Assembly: GCA_027422505.1 (NCBI GenBank)
Contig: JAPQWV010000017.1
Location: 14,881,501 to 14,945,500, forward strand
Direction of reading: 5' to 3'
Origin: Craterostigma plantagineum
Lineage: Eukaryota; Streptophyta; Magnoliopsida; Lamiales; Linderniaceae
DNA length: 64,000 nucleotides
Part shown: positions 21,563-32,060 of the stretch, piece after piece
How the letters are laid out: every line of letters begins with the position of its first letter
How positions within the stretch are numbered: position 1 is the stretch's first letter
The notes under the pieces: generated by a model
Told to the model about the DNA's origin: nothing
What the model saw: the letters and a program-made list of their open reading frames with translations, nothing else
Databases searched by the model: none
Position numbers and translations under genes: made by a program

Positions 21563-21968
21563 GGGTTGGGATCCTCAATTCCACTTTCTGTATTCCACTC
21601 CGTATTCCAACGAACGAAAATCGTTACACCTCCCCCGACAAGTGTTAAAACATATGTAAACATCATTACACCTATGAATTTCATTACAACAAGTGTTTAA
21701 ACAAAAAAAAACCTCATTATTACGTGTAAACATCATTACACCTATGAATTTCATTACAACAAGTGTTTAAACAAAAAAAAAAAACCTCATTATTACGTGA
21801 AAAATACGTAATAATGAGGTTTTTTTTTGTTTAAACACTTGTTGTAATGAAATTCATAGGTGTAATGATGTTTATGTGTGTTTTAACACTTGTCGGGGGG
21901 AGGTGTAATGATTTTCGTTCGTTGTAACACGGAGTGGAATACAGAAAGTAGAATAGAGGATCTCAACC
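21563..21968. mobile_element. Mutator-type MITE with 10-bp target duplication
   Basis: It is flanked by the exact direct repeat GTGTTTGCTC (21553-21562 and 21969-21978). Ends are GGGTTGGGATCCTC and GAGGATCTCAACC, and the arms are inverted repeats over almost the whole 406 bp. The left arm contains an extra copy of a block of about 68 bases (AACATCATTACACCTATG to CTCATTATTACG), absent from the right arm. A 9-11-bp target duplication with long inverted repeats fits the Mutator superfamily. There is no coding capacity. Confidence 0.85.
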
Positions 21969-21978
21969 GTGTTTGCTC

Positions 21979-22336
21979 TGCTCGTAATTTATCTTAACTA
22001 TTATTCGATGGAGTGTAAAGTTCATTTAAGTTAGAGAAATAGCATTATAATATTCCGTCTTTGCTTGAATATATGCAGGTTGAATACTATCTATTTTACT
22101 TTAAACTTGATTAAGAAACGAAAAATAAAAAGGCATTCAACTTAATTATATCTACAAGTCTCCATTTATTTACCTGAAGTAGTACGAACTGTATCTACAA
22201 GTCTCCCTTGGCCTGCATTTCCTATTTACTTTTTATTGCAAAATAAACAGCTGACCAAATTATAATTCCAGTACAATATTACATGAACGACAGTTCACAA
22301 TGAACCCTTGTTAGGCATACATACGTATATAATAAA
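21979..22336. other. non-coding, no gene recognised
   Basis: AT-rich sequence between two fold-back elements. Confidence 0.5.
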
Positions 22337-22340
22337 GGGT

Positions 22341-22961
22341 AAATTCCGTTTCAGTCCCTTATAATTTGAAGTTCCTTTTAAATACCCCTCGATTTTTCTG
22401 TTGTCTTTATCGTTTTGGTTGATATTAGAAAGTCTAGGTCCCCATAGTTAGATACGGACTAGGACTACTTTGTAATTTTGTTCGTTAATATAGGCTTAGA
22501 CTTTACGGTGTAAAATGACGAATCGTTATTCAAACGAGAGCTTATCGAACGCGAGAGAATTCCAAACCGCAAATAGAGTTAACCCGCAAACTACAAACCT
22601 AAATTCTCTCAATTTGAAGGTAATTCTTCTAAATTCCTTGCTCATTTCTTCGTGAAATAGATTACGGCACATTGTAGTACCGATCTGTGAAAAGTTGTGT
22701 GTTTAATATCCCAAATACTCTTAAGTTTAACTTGGTACGATAATAGAAATTTTGTATCTATGTTTATTGGTAGAATAATATCTATTTTTTTTGTAAAATA
22801 GCATGTTTTGTTGGTATAATAATCTCGACTGGTGTTATTTTAACATTTTCAGTGTTGGGGTATTAAACACACAACTTTTCACACATCGGTATTGAACGGG
22901 AAAAACTAAATCGAGGGTTGTTTAAAGGAAATTCAAACTTCAAATGGGACTGAAACGGAAT
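22341..22961. mobile_element. inverted-repeat element, about 620 bp
   Basis: Outer ends ATTCCGTTTCAGTCCC and GGGACTGAAACGGAAT are exact inverses. AAATCGAGGG-type and GTTTAAAGGAA blocks continue the pairing for about 60 bases. A second inverted pair lies inside (AAAAGTTGTGTGTTTAATA near 22691, reversed near 22860-22885). This suggests a MITE of Mutator or similar type; no clear target duplication. Confidence 0.6.
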
Positions 22962-23035
22962 CTGCGCTATAGCAAATTTACTATGCAGGTCAACTTCAAA
23001 TAGACAATTATAAAGACAAATATTATAACAAATTA

Positions 23036-23061
23036 TTATATATATATATATATATATATAT
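23036..23061. repeat. (TA)n microsatellite
   Basis: TA dinucleotide run about 630 bases upstream of the extensin-like gene. Confidence 0.9.
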
Positions 23062-23647
23062 GTGGCATGCATATATGCAAATATATGCCCTTTTTAATTA
23101 TTCTTAATTGCACTCTCAAGTAATTATGTTATATACATTAGTATGTTTAGCTGATCCTATGTGCAAATATATTTTATGTGTAATTATAATTAAGTTTTAA
23201 AATAAAATTCTAAAAAAAGGATAAATTGTAGGATATTAAGGGTAAAATAGTACAAACATTTCGACAGACTAATTGAAAGTTTTTAGGTCCTTGGGCTATT
23301 TATACAAGAGCATAGATAAATGTATGGTTAAACAAGGAATAAATGTGATCGTGCTCGATGAACGAACTTCTATTGTAAATGTTTATTTCGATATAAGGTC
23401 GTGTTTATATCTCGTTGAACAATACAACATGTATGAATATATTCTTTAGCTATGAAAATCAGTGAAAAAAGGAATATTAATGTCTTTAGGTCTTACATGG
23501 AATAGTAAGAAGTATAAAGTTGATTTTGAATGTGTACGACACCAGGCAATAAATAAATTTGTGAAGTACCTAACCAACGCTACCTATGTGAAAGACAAAA
23601 TTTCAACATGTAATTCAAGACACGAAAACATAACGTAATGCATGGGC
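23062..23647. other. upstream region of the extensin-like gene
   Basis: AT-rich with no reading frame of note. Apart from the TATA box I make no claim for specific regulatory motifs. Confidence 0.5.
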
Positions 23648-23656
23648 TATATAAAG
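23648..23656 (+). promoter_or_regulatory. TATA box of the extensin-like gene
   Basis: TATATAAAG lies 36 bases before the ATG at 23692, so the 5' leader would be very short (about 10 bases if transcription starts 25-30 bases after TATA). Confidence 0.7.
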
Positions 23657-23691
23657 GGCACTAAGACCACACCAATTCTTCCACAGCAAAC

Positions 23692-24816
23692 ATGGATGAT
23701 CTAAAGAGATGGATTCTTATAACTGTAATAATAACATGCTCACTAATTTCAAGCACTGATGCGACGTTTGGGACACTACCTAATGGTCAGTTGTGCCTAA
23801 TTTTACCACCCAAACCACCGTTTTTACCACTTTCTTCATCTATTATATTCCCACCATCTATTCCTTCCCCTTTTACTATACCTATATGTCCATCTCCACC
23901 ACCCCCGTCACCACCTCCACCTCCGCCACCATCACCACCACCGCCATCTCCGCCACCACCGCCACCTCCTCCGCCATCCCCACCGCCGCCATCACCACCA
24001 CCACCATCACCACCTCCACCATCCCCACCGCCACCTTCACCGCCACCCCTACCTTCTCCGCCACCGCCGTCACCTCCTCCACCACCATCTCCTCCACCAC
24101 CACCACCATCTCCACCACCACCATCTCCTTCTCCGCCACCTTCTCCTCCCCCGCCATCTCCACCACCCCCATCTCCCCCACCGCCATCTCCACCACCACC
24201 ACCACCGCCATCTCCTCCTCCGCCATCTCCACCACCACCATCTCCACCGCCACCATCTCTTCCACCACCTCCACCGTCCCCACCACCCCCTTCTCCATCG
24301 CCACCACCCCCTTCTCCACCACCACCATCTCCCCCACCACCTCCGCCGCCGCCACCGCCACCTTCTCCATCTCCACCACCCCCATCTCCCCCTCCGCCAT
24401 CTCCACCGCCACCTGAACGGTCCCCACCACCACCATCTCCCTCACCGCCTTCTCCACCGCCACCTTCTCCTTCGCCACCACCCCCATCTCCACCGCCACC
24501 TTCTCCGTCGCCACCACCCCCATCTCCACCACCACCATCTCCCCCTCCGCCATCTCCACCACCACCTAAACAATCCCCACCACCACCATCTCCCCCTCCG
24601 CCTTCTCCACCGCCACCACCATCACCTCCTCCGCCATCTCCTCCACCACCTCAACCATCCCCACCGCCACCTCCCCCATCCCCTCCACCACCTTCTCCTC
24701 CCCCTCCATCTCCCCCACCACGACCATCCCCTCCACCACCACCTCCACGATCTCCACCACCACCGCCTGCAAGGTCTCCATCACGAGCCCCTCCAAGGGG
24801 TGAGGGTGAGAGTTAA
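23692..24816 (+). CDS. secreted proline-rich, extensin-like protein (374 aa)
   Basis: The protein starts with a clear signal peptide (basic KR, hydrophobic ILITVIITCSLI, likely cut after STDA). A short non-repetitive N-terminal part (about residues 25-68) carries the only two cysteines of the mature protein (GQLCL and PICPS). From about residue 69 to 360 it is almost only Ser-Pro(3-7) motifs, then it ends in a basic tail (ARSPSRAPPRGEGES). Ser-Pro4 blocks are the classic substrate for prolyl hydroxylation and arabinosylation in cell-wall extensins (family knowledge). The usual YXY cross-linking motifs are absent; there is no tyrosine at all. No leucine-rich repeat or C-terminal domain is present. 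It is a single exon, with TATA box and AATAAA in sensible places. The neighbours are transposons, so context says nothing about function. It could be called a hybrid extensin/arabinogalactan-type protein. Confidence 0.85.
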   Translation: MDDLKRWILITVIITCSLISSTDATFGTLPNGQLCLILPPKPPFLPLSSSIIFPPSIPSPFTIPICPSPPPPSPPPPPPPSPPPPSPPPPPPPPPSPPPPSPPPPSPPPPSPPPPSPPPLPSPPPPSPPPPPSPPPPPPSPPPPSPSPPPSPPPPSPPPPSPPPPSPPPPPPPSPPPPSPPPPSPPPPSLPPPPPSPPPPSPSPPPPSPPPPSPPPPPPPPPPPSPSPPPPSPPPPSPPPPERSPPPPSPSPPSPPPPSPSPPPPSPPPPSPSPPPPSPPPPSPPPPSPPPPKQSPPPPSPPPPSPPPPPSPPPPSPPPPQPSPPPPPPSPPPPSPPPPSPPPRPSPPPPPPRSPPPPPARSPSRAPPRGEGES

Positions 24817-24891
24817 TGGATAATATATTATCCTCTATTGTGGTATCTAGCAATCCACTACCTATATACTAAAGTAATATCTTGTACTTGA

Positions 24892-24897
24892 AATAAA
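24892..24897 (+). terminator. poly(A) signal of the extensin-like gene
   Basis: AATAAA lies 76 bases after the stop codon. Confidence 0.55.
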
Positions 24898-25317
24898 ACC
24901 TTGAGTAATGGACTTTCATATCAAGATATGGACAATGCATTTGCATGATACTAGTTTATAATTGGTGTATTATATGACCAACATGGCGTTTATTTGTAAA
25001 CTAGAAACATTTAGGGACATGTACTTGTCCTTGTCATAGAAATCCATGGAGCATAATTTATAAATTTATCTTGGCATTTATTTTTATCCAACGGATATAA
25101 CTTGTTGATGTTTAACGTGGAATTCTTCCTTTGTCAAGAACAACAGATATATTGATTTAAATCGTTTGAATTAGTTTAAAAGTAATGAATTGACGGTTAA
25201 AATTTATTGATACACTAGACAAATTGAAAGACATAACTAACGACCTCTAATACAAAATGACAAATTAGTGAGGATGGTTGGATGCCATGTTGTGTCACTA
25301 AACGCCATAGTTATTTT
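24898..25317. other. 3' flank, no gene
   Basis: AT-rich intergenic sequence; nothing recognised. Confidence 0.6.
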
Positions 25318-25800
25318 ACGAGTAACGCTTTGTAAAAGGTCTCTAAGTCGCTAAAATCCATCCCGCCTGTAGCCTTTGGCTCACACTTTATCCCATCGTA
25401 GACAATGAAGTTTATGATCATTCTTTCTGCTCCACCGAAACCTAGCCACAATCTATTGTATGTCCCAAATTAACGCCTTTGGTAGATGGAACATCCCATC
25501 GCATAGGTCGGTATGGCCTGAAGAATTGCCTTGATGAGAACTTCCCGACCTGCCTGCGAGAGCGTCTTCTCGGACCAGCCTTGTAGGCGAACCTCCCTTT
25601 TGGCCACCGCGATAACTGAGCAGCAAGCCTGGCTAGTGTCATGATCAACATTAGGTGAGAAAATAGTCGACAAATTCGTCATATTCACAGTCTGTCCTGA
25701 TGCTCGACCGTACACCTTAAGGATTTGTTGGACTGCCTGACTTGCTCAGGATGTGCTCGCATAAAACTTCTGTATTCTGCAAACAGAAGGTGAGAAATGT
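25318..25800 (-). pseudogene. LINE ORF2 fragment (RT C-terminal part)
   Basis: The minus strand, across frames, reads ASGQTVNM, then SPNV, then GWSEKTLSQAGREVLIKAIL, QAIPTYAMGC and, after a frameshift, WDKV and GGMDF-like pieces. These are the well-known landmarks of plant L1 ORF2 after the RT active site. It is a short truncated relic with at least two frameshifts and in-frame stops, distinct from the nearly full LINE at 33521. Confidence 0.8.
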
Positions 25801-26273
25801 AAGGTGATTGTGACAAACCCCAAATTAAGTAATAGATCCACTATTGGTTTTATAATGCTGTCAGAACATGACACCAACTTGTTATTATCCATTAAACATT
25901 ATAATCAGATTTCTCTAATTTAACGTTAGGTTACCATTATTGGAGTCATCCTGTTTTATACCAATTCCACTAGTTTCTTACCCAACAAGTCACTCGTCAT
26001 TTGCTTGGTTAAAGGGTCAGCCAAGTTATTTATGGACTTTACATATTATACCATTCATGAACAACTATCAAATATATACATTTTGAAGGCCAATATGTCG
26101 CAACTTTTCATCGTAAACATTACTAATGTGAATTAGACACAGTTGCTTCACTATCGATGTATGAAGTAATAGATGGCAATAGACATGGGCCAGAGGCTAG
26201 AATCATTGCGAGGGACGCTTGCGGGAGTGTATTGAGGTGTGATGTGGGGCTATCCCAATCAACAAGATTTATA
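25801..26273. other. non-coding, no gene recognised
   Basis: No domain or repeat identified between the LINE fragment and the Tat-like LTR. Confidence 0.5.
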
Positions 26274-26788
26274 TGTGGGGGGAAACTTATATAGCCGGAG
26301 AAGCGATTATCGCAAAGTTTAAGACGTGCGTAAGGTGCTTGTTTGTAAGGGAAACCGAAAGGGACGTATTCAGGGCGTTAGAACATGTTTGGGACGTGCT
26401 TGGGACGTTGGGACGTGTTTGGGACCTGCTGGAGACGTGTTGGGACGTTGGGACTTGTTGGGGACCTTTGGAGACGTATTTGGGACGTTTGGACTTATTG
26501 GGGACCTTTGGGGACGTAAACGAAGTAACACAAGGATTACGTGGTTCGGATTCTTGCGAATCCTACGTCCACGCTCTAAAACCTCATTTCACTATACTTT
26601 GAAGATTTACACACTCAAGCAACTCTTTCCTTACTTTTCTCTCAAGAACACATAAGAAAATAGCTAAGGGGATGTCTTTTTGGTGTAGAAAGAGTATTTT
26701 CTAAGTGTTATAATGTGTTAGAATGTGATTGATCGTTCTCTGATTTTTGATTTTTTATTATGCCCGTCTTGTAAATGAATGAAATCCT

Positions 26789-26800
26789 CCTTTTATAGAT
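26789..26800 (-). promoter_or_regulatory. TATA box of the Tat-like LTR
   Basis: On the minus strand this reads ATCTATAAAAGG. It lies in the part of the LTR that is deleted from the right (5') copy. Confidence 0.5.
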
Positions 26801-27079
26801 GTTTTATGCCTAGGATTCGGGCTCTTCGTTTGAGGTCCGGAAGATGAAACGTCCCTGCTTTTGTCAGGAACAACAGGTACGCTTCTGACAGCTTTTCCTT
26901 CTTTTTCAGGACCCCGGTAGCTTCTGCAGGAAGCTTTCCTTTTTGGCAGTGGTGCGGCCCTCTCTTTGACAGCCACGCGGTGATCAACTGATTACTCTTC
27001 CCAAGGTGTCTTTTCGGCTTCTGGACCTCCAATGAAGCTTCCTCACGACGCTTTCTCGGGACGACTGGACCTGCTTTAG

Positions 27080-27530
27080 TACGGTTGGCAACGGGGCGGG
27101 GCGGGGGCGGGGACCTAATCCCCGTCCCCGTCCCCGCGATGCATTCGGGGACAAAACTGTCCCCGTCCCCGTCCCCGCGCTGATCCCCGCGGGGCGGGGA
27201 TTCCCCACGGGGATTCATCGTTTTTTTTTAACAATATAATATTTTTAATATAATATATAAATTTGGATATTTTTTATTATAAATATTATATAAATTATAT
27301 TTTTTAAATATTTATTATTTTAATATTATTTAATCTATATTTTGATATTTTTTTATGATTATCTAAATTATAATTTAAAAAAATATATATTTTAATATAT
27401 AATATATGTTCGGGGCGGGGAACGGGGGCGGGGATCCCCGCGGGGAAAAATCAGTCCCGTCCCCGAACGGGGCGGGGTTCGTGGCGGATCCCCGCGGGGA
27501 CGGGGTATCCCCGCCCCACTGCCATCCCTA
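27080..27530. mobile_element. hAT-type MITE with GC-rich ends and AT-rich core
   Basis: It is flanked by the exact 8-bp duplication TGCTTTAG (27072-27079 and 27531-27538); the right LTR shows the empty site CTGCTTTAGCATAATAG. The ends pair as TACGGTTGGCAACGGGGC and, reversed, TAGGGATGGCAGTGGGGC. About 145 bases on the left and about 120 on the right are GGGGCGGGG/CCCCGTCCCC-rich, while the centre (27225-27405) is almost pure A/T. No coding capacity. Confidence 0.85.
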
Positions 27531-27922
27531 TGCTTTAGCATAATAGATCCCAAAACACTTTCATAATATGGTGCTAGTTCCCCAAAGCCTGTCGGAGGTC
27601 CCTAAAACCCTTATTTCATGTTGTTATCTCCGTAAAGTCTGTTGGAGGTCCTGGAGTCTGTCAAAGGTCCCTAAAAACCTTATTTCATGTTTTTTACTTC
27701 CCTTTTTTTCCAAAACTCTGATTTCTGCCAAGTCTTTCTAATTATCACCTTAATCAAAATTATTCCCTTAATTTAGTTATTTAGCCTGCCTAATTTCCGT
27801 GCCACATCAACCACTCCCCTACTCTAATTGTAAGGCAGGCTATAAGTAAAATAAAGGATGTAGACCATACCTCCTTACCGAAAAGACCTTTATTATGTCT
27901 TTAGGAAGGTGCGTTTCCCTTT

Positions 27923-28106
27923 CTTATTCCAATTTCTTTCACTATGGATTCCGCATCTTCCGATTCTTCAAATCCTCCTTCTTCAACCTCCCCCATTTCT
28001 AACTTCCTCCTCGAGTGTTTTGAGTTCTTATTCTTTTCATTTTTACCTTGGAGCTACTACTTTTTGATCATGTGTCTTGGGTTCCTGATGCAGGTATGAT
28101 GTCCTC
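27923..28106. other. internal region next to the 3' LTR
   Basis: Directly inside the LTR, the minus strand reads AAGAAAGGGAAA, a plausible polypurine tract. No frame continues through this stretch. Confidence 0.35.
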
Positions 28107-28653
28107 ATGGCGGGCTATGTTGTCCGATCTGAAGAAGGGAGCAACTCCTTAGTTCCTCCGACTCCCCAAGCCAGCGCACCCTCTATAACTCCCTTGCTCC
28201 CTTGGGTCCCGGTGGCAAGGGACGTTCGAGAGGAGATTCCTCATTTTGCAAGGACGTCGGATGTTCCTACGGTTCCTTCCCTTATTGGGGGAGCTCAAGA
28301 AGTTCCCATCATCACAGTCCCTGTCTCTGGTGTTAAAAGGAAAATAACTTTATCCAAAGGGTCAGAATGAAAAGCAAAAAAGAAGTTACGTCCTTCTCCC
28401 CTGAGGCGGAGATGCTGAGCCTCTTATGGGACCTATAGGGACTTCAATGGACGAGCTCCTTGATTCCGTTGACCATCTGGACATAGATGAAAAGATGAGC
28501 ATGCTAACTCGTTGGGTGCTCCCAGATGATCAGAGGGTCATCTCCCTGAGGTCTGCAGAGAAACGTGCTGAGGTCCTGGCCATGCTGATATTGCTGATCG
28601 GTCGTCTCCAACTCCTCAAGGAACTTGGTAGAAGGTCTTTTTGGACATCTTAG
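28107..28653 (+). pseudogene. antisense ORF of the Tat-like element (two broken frames)
   Basis: Plus-strand frames 28107-28370 (Pro/Ser/Val-rich, 87 aa) and 28426-28653 (75 aa, LDSVDHLDIDEKMSMLTRWV) are separated by stops and look like parts of one gene, with similar-texture coding continuing weakly to about 28790. They run opposite to pol and lie between pol and the 3' LTR. Some Tat-clade elements (Grande-like) are known to carry an antisense ORF in this place. I do not recognise a domain. Confidence 0.4.
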
Positions 28654-28889
28654 GACCTAGCAGGGACCTGATGGCGGAGCTCATCTTCGAGCCTCGCACT
28701 TTGAAGGAGATACCCAGGTTATATTGTACATTGCTCCCAGCTCCCCAGGACATCCTCGTTTCTGCCTCTCTTAATTATGGTGATGGCCTGTAAAAAATAC
28801 TGTGATGTTTTTCCTTTCGGGATTGGTGTGGGGAGCTTAACTCCCCATTTCATGTTTTGTGCTTTGCATCCTTTCGGGACCTGATGGGT

Positions 28890-29480
28890 GTTTCTAGGAA
28901 CACCATTATCGTGGCATGGTTATAGCGCCACTCGCTTAGTAATTCGTAAGCCAAGTACGAATTCATGCAATCGGTTGCAATGATCGTCGTCATTGTCCTC
29001 AGGCGTCATTTGCGCTAGGCTCTCTAGGTCCTTAGCGAATTCAGTTTATAGACCATCGGTTGTAAGGACCGTCGTCCTTATCCTCAGGTGTTGCTAGGCT
29101 CTCCAGGTCCTTAGCAAATTCAGTTTATAGACCATTGGTCTTTAATAAATTTGGGGATCCCCTGATTAATTTACCCTGGTGATAGCACCAGCTTCGCTTG
29201 AATGCGTGGTTATAGCGCCCGTTCGCTTAGTAATTCGTAAGCCAAGTATGAATTAAACACGCCATCGTTTGCAATGACCGTCGTCATTGTCCTTGGGTGT
29301 CATTTGCGCTGCAGACCCGGAGGTCCTTGGTGTTATTCACGCCGCAGACCCGGAGGTCCTTGGTGTCAAGGGACTTTCGTGCCTGCACGGAGTTAGACTT
29401 GTAGGTCCTGAACAAACACGGGCCTTCGAGTATCAGCACGGAGCTGTGCTTAGAGGTCCCTAACAGGTAGGTTGGAGCTT
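28890..29480. repeat. degenerate tandem repeats, Tat-like internal region
   Basis: GCTTAGTAATTCGTAAGCCA recurs about 290 bases apart (about 28935 and 29227). CTCTCCAGGTCCTTAGC-type blocks repeat at about 105-base spacing, and GGAGGTCCTTGGTGT blocks at about 30 bases. From about 29390 CAGCACGGAGCTG units appear, as also found at 31380-32060. Confidence 0.65.
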
Positions 29481-29929
29481 GGATGTCAGCACAGAGCTAG
29501 GCTTATTGTTCTCGGCTCCTAATGTCCGTGCGAGAGCTGTTAACAGATCCCATGAGGCGGGATCCATGTGTGTCGTACGGAGCTTCATAGGGGATCAGCT
29601 CCCGGATGTTGGCGGAGCTCCCGTGCCATGTGAAGCTGTGACTTCTTTGATTTCTTCCGCGGTTCACCATTGATTTGTCTTTGGAGAGAAATGGTATAGC
29701 ATATCAAACCCCACTTTGTTGAATGGGCAAGGCGGGTGCATACTTCCCAGAACCTCCGTTGGGACGTGAATTAGAGGTTCGTCTTTCTGGTACACATCTC
29801 TTAACTAGCTCCCTGGCGTCACTGATTTGAGGTAGGCCATAGATAGCCAGCCTTTATCCTTCTTCTCGTCATGGACTCCTATCCCGCATGATCACCTGCG
29901 TATCCCTTCTTGTCTTTCAGCTCCACCTT

Positions 29930-30260
29930 CTTCAGGACTTCCAAGCTAACTTGATGATATCCCTGGTAGGCATCCATCATGCTGAGGACTTCGCACGGAG
30001 GTGGAGTCCACCAGCTGATCTATTCGGGGCAGCGGGTAATGTTCTTTAGGACAAGCTTTGTTAAGGTTCCCGAAGTCAATGCACATCCTCCACTGCCCAT
30101 TTCCATTTTTTACGAGGACTGTGTTAGCTAGCCACGTAGGGAACTGGATCTCTTGTATGTGGCCTACCTGGAGCAACTTGTCTACCTCCTCTCTCAGGTT
30201 CTCTCAGCTCCGCACGATCGGAGCTTCATTTTAATTGGCCGACTTCCTGGTAGAACATTC
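29930..30260 (-). pseudogene. Tat-clade reverse transcriptase fragment
   Basis: The minus strand reads, in pieces, VLPGSRPIK, EEVDKLL, IQEIQFPTWLANTVLV, WRMCIDF, LNKACPKEHYPLPRIDQLVD and, after a frameshift, LSMMDAYQGYHQV. These are RT motifs of Tat/Athila-type gypsy elements. The chain ends before the YVDD active site; everything downstream is missing. Confidence 0.85.
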
Positions 30261-31340
30261 AACTAGTGTGTGGTGATGTCTGGATGAATTTCGGTCATAT
30301 CTTTTGGAGAAAATGTGAATAAGTCCGCATTTTTCTGGAGACATCATACGAGCTCCTTCGTGGCTTCCTTTTGCTGCTGCCCTAACTTCACTTTCGTCGC
30401 ATTGTTAGGAGCTTTGTTGTTCCCTTGAGATTTGCGAGCTTGTCCCACTATTTGTTGATAGGCCGGTGGTGAAAATGGCGTTGTAAGAAAAGGCAATACA
30501 CATCCCCACGGTGTTGGTTTCCTCCCCTCTTCGAGTGGGCTTTTTCTTTAAATCCTCAGGCGATATGATTTTTTCTATTGGTTGCACTCCAGGAGCTTCA
30601 AATCCACATAACGCTATTGAAACATTACTTATTTTGGCTTCAAGATCCATCATCTGGTACAAGTCGAACTTTGGAAATATCACATGCGTATGTTCCATCG
30701 ATCCCGTGGAGTTTTTGGATCTCTCATCTCATAAGTTTAATATTTCCGGGCTCTTGTTGGGATCACCTTCATTTGGTCTTCCTACAATGATGAGGATAAA
30801 GGCACTGGGGAGAACGAACACGACCTTACCTGGCGGAAGTGGGGGTTGTCAGCCTTTATTTGGCACAGATCTCCCTACTTCTTTCAACGGCGAACTTGGA
30901 GTTATGTTTTAATAATGCGGCCAACGAGCTCCCCACATGTTCCGCGTGGTAAGTCTCTTCATTTCCCCTTTCAAGTGATAATCAATCGTTATGATGAGAT
31001 CTTTGGAGATTCGGACCTTTGACTGCTCGAGTACACGGTCTCGGGCTCTGTTGGAAATTGGAATTATTCTTGTCTGGAGCTCCTATGATGTGAACCTTAA
31101 ATGGAGCTGTCCCTTAGAGGAGGCGGGGGGGGGGGGGGGGGGGGGCACAGATCCCCCTAGCTCCCTCTCAACTACCTTCAGACCTCGGTCTGGGCCATGT
31201 TCAACGAACTTCAGTAGGATGGGCCCTTCGATTTCATCCTTTGAATGATAGTAACTATTAGTACAATGCATGTATTTAATATGGTATCGATAATATAAAT
31301 AAGAATGAGATTTAGAAGGCCCTGGAATTCCGGCTAAGAG
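30261..31340 (-). pseudogene. probable upstream pol region of the Tat-like element, no clear domain
   Basis: Minus-strand frames at 30405-30698 and around 30700-30910 have protein-like composition, and the position fits the protease region, but I could not confirm the protease active site. Frameshifts are frequent. A 21-G run lies at 31125-31145. Confidence 0.3.
31125..31145 (+). repeat. poly-G run of 21
   Basis: An uninterrupted G homopolymer. Its length is likely to be unreliable in any assembly. Confidence 0.8.
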
Positions 31341-31379
31341 CATTTTCATCACGGAATGTCTCCCGGCTAGTCAGGATCT

Positions 31380-32060
31380 TCATGTGCCCACATGGAACGG
31401 GGCTTTTATCTCTTGAGGATCTTCAGGCGTTGGCGCGGAGCTGACTTCTAAGTCCCTCGGACCTTCGCGTGCCAGCGCGGAGCTTGGCCTGTATCTCTCG
31501 CGGATCTTCGAATGTCAGTGGGGAGCTGCCTTCTAGGTCCTACGAACCTTCGCATGTCAGTGCGGAGCTTTTCTTGTATCTCCCGCGGATCTTTGGACGC
31601 CAGAGTGGACCTGGCCTTCTTTGCCTTTATTCCAGCATGGAGCTGGGTTTCAGCCAGTTAGGAGGTCCCTTATAACGGACTTCGCATGCTAGCGAGGAAC
31701 TTGGCGTGGAGATCTCAAACACATAGATCGTATCTTCATTTCCAGCACGGAGTTGGTCTTCATAACTCCCAGTGGTTTTCCACAAAGGAGTTGAGCTTTA
31801 AGGATCAACGTGGAGCTTGGCTCTTAGATCCCGAATATAGGAGCTCGGGTCTTCATGGAGCTGGGCTTTTTAAGCCTTCTGCCAGCGCGGAGCTGGACTT
31901 TATAGGTCCCGAATGCGGAGCTAGACTTTATAGGCCCCGAATGCCCGGAGCTGGGAGGTCCCGAATGCGGAGCTTCGGGTCTTCGTGCCAGTGCGGAGTT
32001 GGGAGGTCCCGGATGCGGAGATTTGGGTCTTCATCCTTTGCTCCTCTTGGTCAAGGTGGT
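31380..32060. repeat. degenerate tandem repeat, about 60-65-bp unit
   Basis: The core CAGCGCGGAGCTTGG with CTT-TAGGTCCC and GATCTTCG segments repeats about ten times with drift. The same core occurs at 29390-29480 on the other side of the RT relic. It gives long but meaningless open frames on the plus strand. Confidence 0.7.

Larger units (their letters stand above)
26274..27922 (-). repeat. Tat-like 3' LTR (left copy), interrupted by a MITE
   Basis: It carries a short GGGACGTGTTTGGGACC-type tandem repeat (26378-26520), a minus-strand TATA box, and a 451-bp hAT MITE at 27080-27530. Without the MITE it would be about 1.19 kb. It has about 370 bases (roughly 26670-27040) that are absent from the right copy. 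Confidence 0.7.

Noticed and set aside
23793..24416. Long second frame, and long minus-strand frames (23882-24565, 24566-24853), over the extensin-like gene
   Set aside because: The CCN/TCN repeat has no stop codons in several frames. Only the frame with a signal peptide and TATA spacing makes sense.
26273..26602. 109-aa plus-strand frame (and its longer twin at 32249-32647) with a repeated WD-LGT pattern
   Set aside because: It lies within both LTR copies on the strand opposite to the element and comes from the GGGACGT-type short repeat.
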